Assembly (NCBI GenBank): GCA_002427975.1
Contig: DIZT01000218.1
Span: 952-7,425 of the forward strand
Origin: Micrococcaceae bacterium UBA6021
Lineage (GTDB): Bacteria; Actinomycetota; Actinomycetes; Actinomycetales; Micrococcaceae
DNA: 6,474 bases
Direction: 5' to 3'
The stretch's first letter is position 1. The number at the start of each line of letters is the position of its first letter. This document shows, in pieces, positions 1-6,096 of this stretch. The notes under the pieces are model-generated. The model ran no database searches. It was not told where the DNA came from and was given only the letters and a program-made list of their open reading frames with translations. The translations under genes and the position numbers were made by a program.

Positions 1-41
1 CATTGGCTACATAAGCGGCCTCGACACAGATTGGATTCGAC

Positions 42-830
42 ATGACCATGACCTACGCCGGAACGACGGCACTCATCACCGGAGCGAGCTCCGGGCTCGG
101 CTCCGAGTTCGCCGCACGATTTGCAGCGCGCGGGGCCAACCTCGTACTGGTCGCACGGCGGACCGACAGGCTTGAGGATCTCGCCCGGAAGCTGCGCGAC
201 GCCCACGGCATTTCAGTGACTACACTCTCGAAGGACCTGAGCCGTTCCGGAGCCGGAACGGAAGTCCGCGACGAGCTCACCGGCCGGAGCATCCGCATCG
301 ACACCCTGATCAACAACGCAGGCTTCGGCACGCGCGGCCCATTGGTCGAGGAAGACCCAGCGGTCATCGCCTCCGAGATCTCCCTCAACGTGGCTTCCCT
401 CGTCGACACTACGCGGGCATTCCTCCCGGACATGCTCTCCACAGGAAAGGGCGCACTCATCAACGTGGCCAGCACTGCAGCATTTCAGCCGGTGCCTGGA
501 ATGGCGGTTTACGGAGCAAGCAAGGCCTTTGTCCTGAGCTTCACGGAAGCGCTGGCACATGAGACGAAGGATTCGGGCCTTCGGGTGCTCGCGCTCTGCC
601 CGGGAGCCACCCGCACCGAGTTCTTCGATGTGCTCGGGAGCCAGGCCGCAGCGGTCGGCCGGCTGCAGAGCGCCAGCGAGGTCATCGACACTGCCCTGCG
701 CGCTCTCGATCGCCGCACTACACCCGTAAGCGTCGTCTCCGGCCGGGGAAATCGTTTGCTTGCCGGGATGGCCCAGCGCCTCCCCCGACGCATCTCCCTC
801 GCCATCGCTGGCCGAGCAGTCCAGGACTAG
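42..830 (+). CDS. SDR-family NAD(P)-dependent oxidoreductase
   Basis: A 262-residue classical short-chain dehydrogenase/reductase, the usual length for the family, presumably a cytoplasmic NADP(H)-dependent carbonyl or alcohol oxidoreductase. A Rossmann cofactor motif TGASSGLG lies at residues 13-20. Basic residues R39-R40 after the second strand suggest NADP(H) rather than NAD(H). Further family marks are D65 (KDL), NNAG at 91-94, N116, catalytic S144, Y157 and K161 in the YGASK stretch, and CPGAT at 186-190. The full catalytic tetrad is therefore present. The closest general type is the DltE/YqjQ-like group; the substrate cannot be read from sequence. The start is ambiguous: ATG at 42 has a weak GGA six bases upstream, while ATG at 48 gives a more family-like N-terminus (MTYAG). 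The gene stands alone and is followed by a hairpin terminator. It shows no evident link to the defence genes downstream. Confidence 0.93.
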   Translation: MTMTYAGTTALITGASSGLGSEFAARFAARGANLVLVARRTDRLEDLARKLRDAHGISVTTLSKDLSRSGAGTEVRDELTGRSIRIDTLINNAGFGTRGPLVEEDPAVIASEISLNVASLVDTTRAFLPDMLSTGKGALINVASTAAFQPVPGMAVYGASKAFVLSFTEALAHETKDSGLRVLALCPGATRTEFFDVLGSQAAAVGRLQSASEVIDTALRALDRRTTPVSVVSGRGNRLLAGMAQRLPRRISLAIAGRAVQD

Positions 831-947
831 TGCCACTGTCGAATTTCGCTTCGCCCTGATGACCTCAGCGTCACACGACCCAGTACGAAGATAACGCTCA
901 GCCTCGGATTGTTCGCTGCACGAAAACGCAACATCATTGCACACATG

Positions 948-982
948 AAGGGGGCAGCCACCCGTGGTGTCTGCCCCCTTTT
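948..982 (+). terminator. Rho-independent terminator after the SDR gene
   Basis: Ten-base arms AAGGGGGCAG (948-957) and CTGCCCCCTT (971-980) enclose a 13-base loop. The T run 979-982 overlaps the end of the 3' arm. Stem strength plus the T run on the plus strand fit intrinsic termination of transcription from the SDR gene, whose stop lies about 120 bases upstream. The 5' arm also takes part in a second, longer inverted repeat (952-1013). Confidence 0.75.
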
Positions 983-1013
983 GGCTTATTTCCTAGATGA
1001 CGGGTGGCTGCCC
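952..1013. repeat. 14-bp perfect inverted repeat overlapping the terminator
   Basis: GGGCAGCCACCCGT at 952-965 is the exact reverse complement of ACGGGTGGCTGCCC at 1000-1013, with 34 bases between the arms. The left arm shares bases 952-957 with the 5' arm of the terminator at 948-982, so the two structures cannot form together. This is seen directly; the role is unknown. Confidence 0.6.
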
Positions 1014-1137
1014 GGGAATGTCCGCGGCCGGCGGGTACGGTCCCTGGCCCGGACGCCGCTTCGTGCATCAACGGTGTTGCGCTCAAAGAGCCGCGTCCCC
1101 AGATCCGTCTCGAGCAGGGGCTAGTCTCAGAATGCAC

Positions 1138-1143
1138 AGGAGG
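1138..1143 (+). promoter_or_regulatory. Ribosome binding site deciding the HNH start
   Basis: A perfect AGGAGG lies three bases before ATG 1147 and six bases before GTG 1150. The spacing favours GTG 1150, codon preference favours ATG 1147, and the two differ by one residue. The site falls inside the coding region of any start at or upstream of ATG 1132, which argues against those longer versions. Confidence 0.8.
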
Positions 1144-1146
1144 TAC

Positions 1147-2022
1147 ATGGTGGCAGCAGTCATTCTGGGATGGGACCCGGACCGGGAGAAGCGCTGGAAC
1201 TACCGCGCCGTCGTCGAGCAGGTTGCGGAGTCCGGACGGTTCCTGGACCGCTGGAGTGTTGGTCGCCGTCGGAAAATTAAGGCAGGAGCAGAGGCCTGGC
1301 TTCTTCTCCAGGGAGGCGGTGACGCCGGCAAGGGTCTGCTTGGCCACGGCGTGGTGTTGTCCGAAGCCTACGAAAGTGGAAACCCGGCTGAACCGGGCGC
1401 CGTCGGACGGTACATCAGCGTCGCGTTCGATGCACTTCTTCCCCTCGGTGAGCAGATACGTCCGGACATCCTGGTCGACGCGGTCCCCGGCATCCGTTGG
1501 GGCGGTGCGGTCCGCCGCCCTGTAATTCCTGTCCCGTTGTTGGCGGAGCCTGATCTTCGTCGGCTCTGGCGGGACCGCGGGCCGGCGGCCGTCGATCCCG
1601 CCGGACTGGTGCCCGGGACCTACCCGGCGGAGGCCGTTACCGGGATTGAGGTGAACCGGTACGAGCGAAACCGCGACGGACGGCGCATCTGCCTGGCATT
1701 TCATGGCACATCCTGTGCGGCCTGCGGCTTCTCTTTTGAGACCTCCTACGGGGAGCTCGGAAAGGGGTTCATGGACGTCCACCACACAGTGCCTGCGTCC
1801 ATGCTGGGGAGCGGCTACCAGCTGGACCCTGTGGCAGACCTTGTGCCTCTGTGCGCCAATTGCCATGCCATGGCCCATCTTGGCGTGAGCACCCCGCGTA
1901 CAGTCTCGGAATTGCGGAACGTCATCGCCACCTCAGGCCACCTGACGGGTGAGTCGGTCAGCGAAGCAGCCCTTGAGGCACACGAGGATGCCCGTCGGAT
2001 CATCGAAGGGCCTCAAGACTGA
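1147..2022 (+). CDS. EVE-like/HNH endonuclease, candidate modification-dependent restriction enzyme
   Basis: The product is 291 residues. The C-terminal part (about 165-250) is a clear zinc-stabilised HNH (beta-beta-alpha-metal) nuclease: C190-x2-C193, then YGELGKGF leading to D210-V-H212-H213, DLVPLC at 231-236, C236-x2-C239-H240 and H244. The four cysteines would bind structural zinc; the histidines supply the metal and general-base site. Residues about 5-141 (W9, W27, W36, the WLLLQGGG and GHGVVLSEAY strands, RYISVAF, W118, LRRLW) fit an EVE/PUA-superfamily fold placed before HNH. Known EVE-HNH enzymes such as VcaM4I cut DNA carrying modified cytosine, so by analogy this is a type IV restriction enzyme acting on modified phage DNA. 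That substrate is inferred. HNH assignment is firm and the EVE assignment moderate. No cognate methyltransferase is encoded nearby, as expected for type IV. The next gene, a GNAT, starts 210 bases downstream and looks independent. Confidence 0.9.
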   Translation: MVAAVILGWDPDREKRWNYRAVVEQVAESGRFLDRWSVGRRRKIKAGAEAWLLLQGGGDAGKGLLGHGVVLSEAYESGNPAEPGAVGRYISVAFDALLPLGEQIRPDILVDAVPGIRWGGAVRRPVIPVPLLAEPDLRRLWRDRGPAAVDPAGLVPGTYPAEAVTGIEVNRYERNRDGRRICLAFHGTSCAACGFSFETSYGELGKGFMDVHHTVPASMLGSGYQLDPVADLVPLCANCHAMAHLGVSTPRTVSELRNVIATSGHLTGESVSEAALEAHEDARRIIEGPQD

Positions 2023-2232
2023 GGGACGAAGACGTGCGCTTGATGGTGCAGTGGATGAGTCACAGCTGACCCCCAGCTCGCTGAAGGCTTCCTGTCAGCC
2101 GGCGCCGGGAGGATAAGGGTGTCCGTTCGGTAAAATCTCCGCGAAGCATTGGTCACTAATCTTCCATGCGCGGGTCTGACATCGGATACTAGGTCAACGG
2201 TGTGCTCCGCACGCCGGGAAAGTAGGCCCCTC

Positions 2233-2730
2233 ATGAACGATCCGATCACTCTGGTGGCATTGACCGGGCCCAAAGGCGACCGGCCCGCTCTCGTCCCTCT
2301 CCGGGTTTTGGAACCCGCTGACCTTCCCGAGCTCCGCCGTGTTCAACAGCATGCCTACCTCGAGGGGCCAGTGCAGCCCGGCAACGTTGACAGCCCGTGG
2401 ACGGGCACCACCAGGGACGAGGTCCTTGGCCGGACCGTCGAGGCGGCCTCGCTGTTATCGTCAGGCCCGGACGGGCAGATCACCGCCGCCATCATCGTCA
2501 CCGAACAGGATGGCGGAGCAGTCATTACGGAGCTGTTCACACACCCTGATCATCGCCGGCAAGGCCTGGCCGAAGAACTGCTCCGGCAGGCTCTCCACGT
2601 CCTGCACGAACTGGATCACGCCACGGTGACCGTGACGGTGGACGATACCAACTCGGCGGCCATTGCCCTGTACCTCTCGCGGGACTTCCGCCGGCTCATG
2701 GACGACGATCCCGACAGCGACTACGACTGA
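2233..2730 (+). CDS. GNAT-family N-acetyltransferase
   Basis: A 165-residue single-domain acetyl-CoA-dependent acetyltransferase, normal length for the superfamily. Residues 22-40 (LRVLEPADLPELRRVQQ) form the first strand and helix. Motif A is ITELFTHPDHRRQGLAEELL at 98-117, with the acetyl-CoA pyrophosphate-binding loop R108-R-Q-G-L-A113. Motif B is N140-SAAIALYLSRDF, with Y147 in the usual position of the general acid. The last ten residues are mostly acidic (DDDPDSDYD). The substrate is not predictable. The start is ATG 2233, preceded by a modest GGGAAAG at 2217-2223. The frame stays open upstream to TTG 2149, but the 28 extra residues do not look like part of the fold. It reads towards the minus-strand DUF4352 remnant. 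No antitoxin-like partner gene (RHH or similar) lies beside it, so a GNAT toxin role is unsupported. Confidence 0.9.
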   Translation: MNDPITLVALTGPKGDRPALVPLRVLEPADLPELRRVQQHAYLEGPVQPGNVDSPWTGTTRDEVLGRTVEAASLLSSGPDGQITAAIIVTEQDGGAVITELFTHPDHRRQGLAEELLRQALHVLHELDHATVTVTVDDTNSAAIALYLSRDFRRLMDDDPDSDYD

Positions 2731-2800
2731 GCCCGTCCTTCAGATTCCAGCTCTGACGGCTGTCCGCGAAGATGAAACTGCCCTACACGGTAATCCGTGC

Positions 2801-2831
2801 AAGGCCGTTCTTTTTAGGCGTAGACGGCCTT
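2801..2831. terminator. Possible bidirectional terminator between convergent genes
   Basis: Arms AAGGCCGT (2801-2808) and ACGGCCTT (2824-2831) form an 8-bp stem between the end of the GNAT gene (+) and the end of the DUF4352 remnant (-). There is no T run directly after either arm; the only one (2811-2815) is in the loop. A small adjacent hairpin, CACGG-TAAT-CCGTG (2786-2799), may contribute. The convergent position supports a terminator; the missing T tract weakens it. Confidence 0.4.
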
Positions 2832-2850
2832 CTCAACCTTCCCCCGATGC

Positions 2851-3180
2851 CTACCCCGGGATCTGGATCCGCGCCGCTTCCTGCATCAGCGGATCGGAGA
2901 TCATCACGGTGGCCGCCCCTGGTGCGATGTCGAACGCGATAAACCCACGGGACTTGTCGCCCGGCAGGACGTCACCGGAGCCCAGCTGGTTGTCGGCAAA
3001 CATACTGAGGTCTGCCTTCCTGCCACTGGCATCCTTGGCCGAGAAGTAGAAGGGATTCGAGCTCGTCTTTCCCGCCTCGGTCTCCCACAGCACGTCCAGG
3101 AGCAGGTACGTTCCGTTCTTCGGCGGCGAGGCAAAGGCATTGGTGGTCACCGCGTCGGTCCGCACAGCGGAGACGATGGC
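2851..3180 (-). pseudogene. 3' remnant of a DUF4352-domain protein gene
   Basis: About 109 codons on the minus strand encode the C-terminal part of a DUF4352 (immunoglobulin-like, usually secreted or lipoprotein-borne) domain, ending at the TAG at 2853-2851. Read from the N-terminal side, the fragment has FAIVSAVRTDAV, PPKNGTYLLLDV, NPFYFSAKDASGRKAD, then LPGDKSRGFIAFDIAPG and ISDPLMQEA. This matches the alternating strands and the PG-x-x-x-x-G-x-(V/A)FD pattern of the family. The N-terminal half, including the expected signal peptide or lipobox, is missing. Upstream of about 3180 the same frame stays open, but only as the antisense of the hsdR fragment and without family features. The right boundary is approximate (within about 20 bases). 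The family call is moderately sure; the truncation follows from the abrupt switch to hsdR sequence on the other strand. Confidence 0.7.
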
Positions 3181-4032
3181 GAAGAATCGCTTGCCGCGAA
3201 GTACCGCAAGTTCTCCAGCCAGTTGTCCCGTGCGTGGGCGCTGTGCTCGGGCTCCGAAACTCTGGCTGAACTGCGTCCGGAGATCCAGGTGTACGAAGAG
3301 ATCCGCGTCTGGATGGCGAAGTACGACGCGGCCGACCGGCAGGCCAGCGGCGAGCCTGTTCCTGAAGAGATTCAGCGCCTGCTGGGGAACCTGATTGCTT
3401 CGGCGACGTCCTCCGGCGAAGTGCTCGACATCTACGAGGCAGCCGGCATGCCCAAGCCGTCTCTGGATGACTTGACTCCGGAGTTCATCGCCAAGACTCA
3501 AAAGGCGCGGAACCCGCAACCGGCCATAGAGGCGTTGCGGAAGCTGATTGCCGACGAGTCTGCGGCATCCACGCGGAATAACGTGATCCGGCAGCGGGCG
3601 TTCTCTGAGCGGGTCACCGAGCTCATGAAGAAATACACGAACCAGCAGCTGACGTCGGCGGAGGTCATTGCGGAGCTGGTGGAACTGGCGCGGGAAGTCG
3701 CCGCTGAAGGCAAACGTGGTGAGCTGTTCACTCCCCCGCTGAATTCCGATGAACTGGCGTTCTACGATGCCGTGGCACAGAACGAGGCAGCGGTAGAGAT
3801 CCAGGGCGAAGGCGTCCTGGCTGACATTGCCCGCGAACTGGTATCGGTGATGCGGCGTGATGTCCGGACGGACTGGACCGTCCGCGACGACGTGCGGGCG
3901 AAGCTCCGCTCCTCGATCAAGAGGCTTTTGGTTCGGTTCGGATATCCGCCGGACAAGCAGCCCGAGGCCATCAAACTTGTCATGGAACAGATGGAGTCCA
4001 TGGCACCGCGGTTTGCCGCGGCACGGGCTTGA
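3181..4032 (+). pseudogene. hsdR: 3' remnant of type I restriction endonuclease subunit R
   Basis: About 283 codons encode the C-terminal region of HsdR, the motor and nuclease subunit of type I restriction-modification complexes. Recognisable are the helical stretch AAKYRKFSSQLSRAWALC, the following EIQVYEEIRVWMAK, and the DUF3387/HsdR C-terminal domain: LTSAEVIAELVELAREV, LNSDELAFYDAVAQNE, the DW at about residue 228 of the fragment, and SSIKRLLVRFGYPPDKQPEA. Complete HsdR proteins of this type are about 1000 residues, so the endonuclease and both helicase domains are absent. The frame is open back to the TAG at 2821, but upstream of about 3180 it is only the antisense of the DUF4352 remnant. 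The first possible start in frame is TTG 3223, inside a helix and without a ribosome binding site. No hsdM or hsdS lies in the window. A stable C-terminal fragment is conceivable, but restriction activity is not. Confidence 0.86.
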
Positions 4033-4097
4033 ACTGGAGACCAGCACTTTGTTGGTCATGAAGCCATAGCCGGAGGCCAGGACTTTCAAAAAATGAC

Positions 4098-4103
4098 TAT
4101 GAT
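4098..4103 (+). promoter_or_regulatory. Possible -10 element for the AIPR gene
   Basis: TATGAT (five of six bases match TATAAT) lies 34 bases before the TTG start, within an AT-rich patch (4081-4125) that contrasts with the GC-rich hsdR fragment. No good -35 was found at 16-18 bases upstream, so this is a weak candidate. An independent promoter would fit the 105-base gap after hsdR. Confidence 0.3.
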
Positions 4104-4123
4104 TGCATCGAATAACAGAACGT

Positions 4124-4133
4124 AAAGGGGAAA
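4124..4133 (+). promoter_or_regulatory. Ribosome binding site supporting a TTG start
   Basis: AAAGGGGAAA is centred about seven bases before TTG 4138. The next in-frame ATG (4255) would remove 39 residues, including the first conserved acidic residues of the putative nuclease domain, so the TTG start is preferred. Confidence 0.6.
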
Positions 4134-4137
4134 TCGG

Positions 4138-5934
4138 TTGGCGTACGCAAATGATCTGATCTTAGTTGGCGACATATTTAGTGCTTGGCATGAGGACAAC
4201 TATCCCGAAGAAGGGAAGGGCGACGCTTTCGAGATATTTTGCTCTGAACTGGTGATGAAGCAGTGGGACTTAAGCATTGGTGACGTTATCCAGGGAATTG
4301 TTGGTGGCGGTAACGACGGCGGTATGGACGCCGTATACACGTTCCTAGATAAAGAACTTGTCGGGATAGACCACCGTGCGCTGGACCGAAAGAATGCACG
4401 GAGCTTTGAGCAACCAAAGATTACACTTGTTCTCATACAGGCAAAGCAAAAGAAAGGCTTCGAGGAGGTTGCTATTGACAAAGTCGTGTCCTCGTGTCGG
4501 GCTTTTCTTGATCTGTCGAAGTCCGCGGATGATCTGGCCGTTCACTTCAATGACGATGTTGTGGAGCAAATCGACATTTTTCGCAGGCTGCTTCGTAATT
4601 TAGCCGCGCAGATTCCAACCGTTAGCATTGAGTTCAAGTTCACAACCCTTGGATCTACTGAGAACATCTACGCTCAGATTTCCAACAAAGCTAAACTCCT
4701 CGAACAGGATTTTACCTCCGTTGTTTCTGGCGCCTCAGGGAAGGTGTCACTGCTGGGGGCTACGGAGCTCTTGGAACTGTATCGGGAACGCCCTAAAACG
4801 GCGTTTGAGTTGAGGGTGGATGAGGCGTCGAAGAGTGGAGACGGCCTTGTTGTTCTAGCGTCATTGAGGGACTATTTCAATTTCCTTAACGAATCTGAGG
4901 AGCCTACCGGAGCTGACGGCACGGACGGGGAACCAAAGCTTCTTAGCCGGATATTTGAATGGAATGTTAGAGACTATCAGGGTGAAGTAGCCGTCAATAA
5001 GGAGATTCGCGAATCCCTGGTAAGTCAGGAAAGCGCGCCTTTTTGGTGGAAGAACAACGGCGTTACCATCGTCGCGACACGAGTCAATCTCGTGGATAAG
5101 ACAGTCTCAGTCGTAGATCCTCAAGTTGTTAATGGTCTTCAGACTTCTAACACCATATTTGAAACTCTGAAAGATTTATCGAATGACCATCCGGCATTCG
5201 GCCAGAAAATCCTCATTCGCATCCTCATGACGGATGACGAAGATCGCAGGGACCAAGTCATCCGTGCGACTAATCGTCAGACGGCTGTAACGGATGCATC
5301 GCTGTATGCCACGGAGACTATCCAGCGCGATATCGAGCAGTTCCTCCTTGGTGCGGATTGGTATTACGATCGACGCAAAAACTTCTATAAAAATGCTGGT
5401 AAGAAAGTAAGCCGGATTGTCGGAATTCTGTCGCTGGCACAATCACTTATGGCGGCAGGCCTCAACCGACCGGATGACGCGAGGGCGCGTCCGGGAAGCG
5501 TAATTAAAAAAGATGAGGTCTACCGCAGCATTTTTGACGCTGGCATCCCACTCGAACTGTACTTGTGGGTAGTTGAAAGCCAAGCGGCCGTCGATCGTGA
5601 GCTGGCAGCCAAGATTCAAGATAGGGCGACTCGGAACAATCTTCGTTTCCACGCGTTGACTGCGTTGACGACAATCATGGCCGGAAGGACCGTCGATTCG
5701 CTGGGATCGCTCAAGGCCATTGCGAAACGTGACAACTTGCCAAACGGCGTAGATGTGAAATTGGCCGTGGTGACCGCTCAGGAAGCCTTCGAAGGTTACA
5801 TCGCTTCGTGCGGCCTTAGAGGCGAGGCAGTTGCCAAGGGACGGGACTTCATCGGGCAATTGAATGCGGCAAGCCTCGCCGCCGCTGATGAAGCGGCATC
5901 AACAACGTCAACGGAGAATGAGGCGCCCGCCTGA
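4138..5934 (+). CDS. AIPR-family abortive phage infection protein with Mrr-like N-terminus
   Basis: A 598-residue cytoplasmic protein of the AIPR family (abortive infection phage resistance, related to lactococcal AbiR-type proteins). Signature stretches are FEWNVRDYQGEVAVNKEIRE (273-292), PFWWKNNGVTIVA (301-313), VDPQVVNGLQTSNTIFETL (326-344), IRATNRQTAV (375-384) and DWYYDRRKNFY (407-417). The N-terminal part carries a PD-(D/E)XK-like pattern: E32 in the first helix, GGGNDGGMDAVY (57-68) with D64, and LVLIQAKQKK (98-107) with Q101-x-K103. This is the QxK variant typical of Mrr-type nucleases. The C-terminal tail from about 580 is low complexity (Ala, Ser, Thr). Length is normal and the frame is uninterrupted, so the gene looks functional. 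Base composition is clearly less GC-rich than the flanking genes, a sign of separate acquisition. It follows the hsdR remnant by 105 bases on the same strand; AIPR genes are often found beside type I restriction systems. A role in phage defence is inferred from the family; the mechanism is unproven. Confidence 0.92.
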   Translation: MAYANDLILVGDIFSAWHEDNYPEEGKGDAFEIFCSELVMKQWDLSIGDVIQGIVGGGNDGGMDAVYTFLDKELVGIDHRALDRKNARSFEQPKITLVLIQAKQKKGFEEVAIDKVVSSCRAFLDLSKSADDLAVHFNDDVVEQIDIFRRLLRNLAAQIPTVSIEFKFTTLGSTENIYAQISNKAKLLEQDFTSVVSGASGKVSLLGATELLELYRERPKTAFELRVDEASKSGDGLVVLASLRDYFNFLNESEEPTGADGTDGEPKLLSRIFEWNVRDYQGEVAVNKEIRESLVSQESAPFWWKNNGVTIVATRVNLVDKTVSVVDPQVVNGLQTSNTIFETLKDLSNDHPAFGQKILIRILMTDDEDRRDQVIRATNRQTAVTDASLYATETIQRDIEQFLLGADWYYDRRKNFYKNAGKKVSRIVGILSLAQSLMAAGLNRPDDARARPGSVIKKDEVYRSIFDAGIPLELYLWVVESQAAVDRELAAKIQDRATRNNLRFHALTALTTIMAGRTVDSLGSLKAIAKRDNLPNGVDVKLAVVTAQEAFEGYIASCGLRGEAVAKGRDFIGQLNAASLAAADEAASTTSTENEAPA

Positions 5935-5998
5935 TTCCAGTAGTAGGTTCCGGCAAGGCCGAGGACCTATTGGTGGTAGGAGTAAGAGGCGAAAACTA

Positions 5999-6036
5999 AG
6001 TGCGGCCCCGCACGCTTTAGCATGCGGGGCCGCACT
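5999..6036 (-). terminator. nrdF: Strong terminator of the nrdF transcript
   Basis: A perfect 14-bp GC-rich stem pairs AGTGCGGCCCCGCA (5999-6012) with TGCGGGGCCGCACT (6023-6036) around a 10-base loop. On the minus strand the stem is followed by TAGTTTTCGC, a T-rich tail, and it lies 60 bases past the nrdF stop, so it most likely ends the nrdF transcript. It may also stop transcription from the AIPR gene on the opposite strand, where no T run follows. Confidence 0.8.
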
Positions 6037-6096
6037 CATGGATGTACTCGGGACCGGGCGGCCAAGAATGTCCTCATCCGACCTGAGATGACTTGA

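Larger units (their letters stand above)
831..1146. other. Intergenic region between SDR and HNH genes
   Basis: This 316-base stretch holds no convincing gene. Its contents are the terminator (948-982), the overlapping 14-bp inverted repeat (952-1013) and the leader of the HNH gene with its ribosome binding site (1138-1143). The reading frame of the HNH gene is open upstream to an ATG at 997, but the strong binding site lies downstream of that ATG and the translated extension resembles nothing recognisable. No clear -35/-10 pair for the HNH gene could be picked out. Confidence 0.6.

Noticed and set aside
213..944. 243-codon minus-strand open frame
   Set aside because: It is antisense to the SDR gene, a typical GC-rich shadow with no recognisable motifs.
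997..1146. N-terminal extension of the HNH protein from ATG 997
   Set aside because: The perfect AGGAGG at 1138-1143 lies inside this extension just before ATG 1147 and GTG 1150, and 997 overlaps the inverted repeat. The extra 50 residues are low-information.
934..1878. 314-codon minus-strand open frame
   Set aside because: It is antisense to the HNH gene, whose zinc and HNH motifs are unmistakable; the translation is Arg/Pro/His-rich with no domain pattern.
2065..2099. GCTGAC/GTCAGC pair after the HNH stop as a terminator
   Set aside because: Only a 6-bp stem with a 23-base loop and no T run follows, so chance pairing is likely.
2131..2136. TAAAAT as a -10 for the GNAT gene
   Set aside because: It matches TATAAT at five of six bases, but no -35-like sequence sits 16-18 bases upstream and the distance to the start is about 100 bases.
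2013..2273. 86-codon minus-strand open frame between HNH and GNAT genes
   Set aside because: No family features; it overlaps the start of the GNAT gene and the end of the HNH gene. Codon pattern and composition do not suggest a gene.
2233..2730. GNAT as the toxin of a toxin-antitoxin pair
   Set aside because: No small RHH or other antitoxin-like gene lies upstream or downstream, and the sequence is a generic acetyltransferase.
2851..4089. Single 412-codon minus-strand open frame
   Set aside because: Only the last about 109 codons look like a protein family (DUF4352). The rest is the antisense of the well-supported HsdR C-terminal domain and has no recognisable features, so it was not called as one gene.
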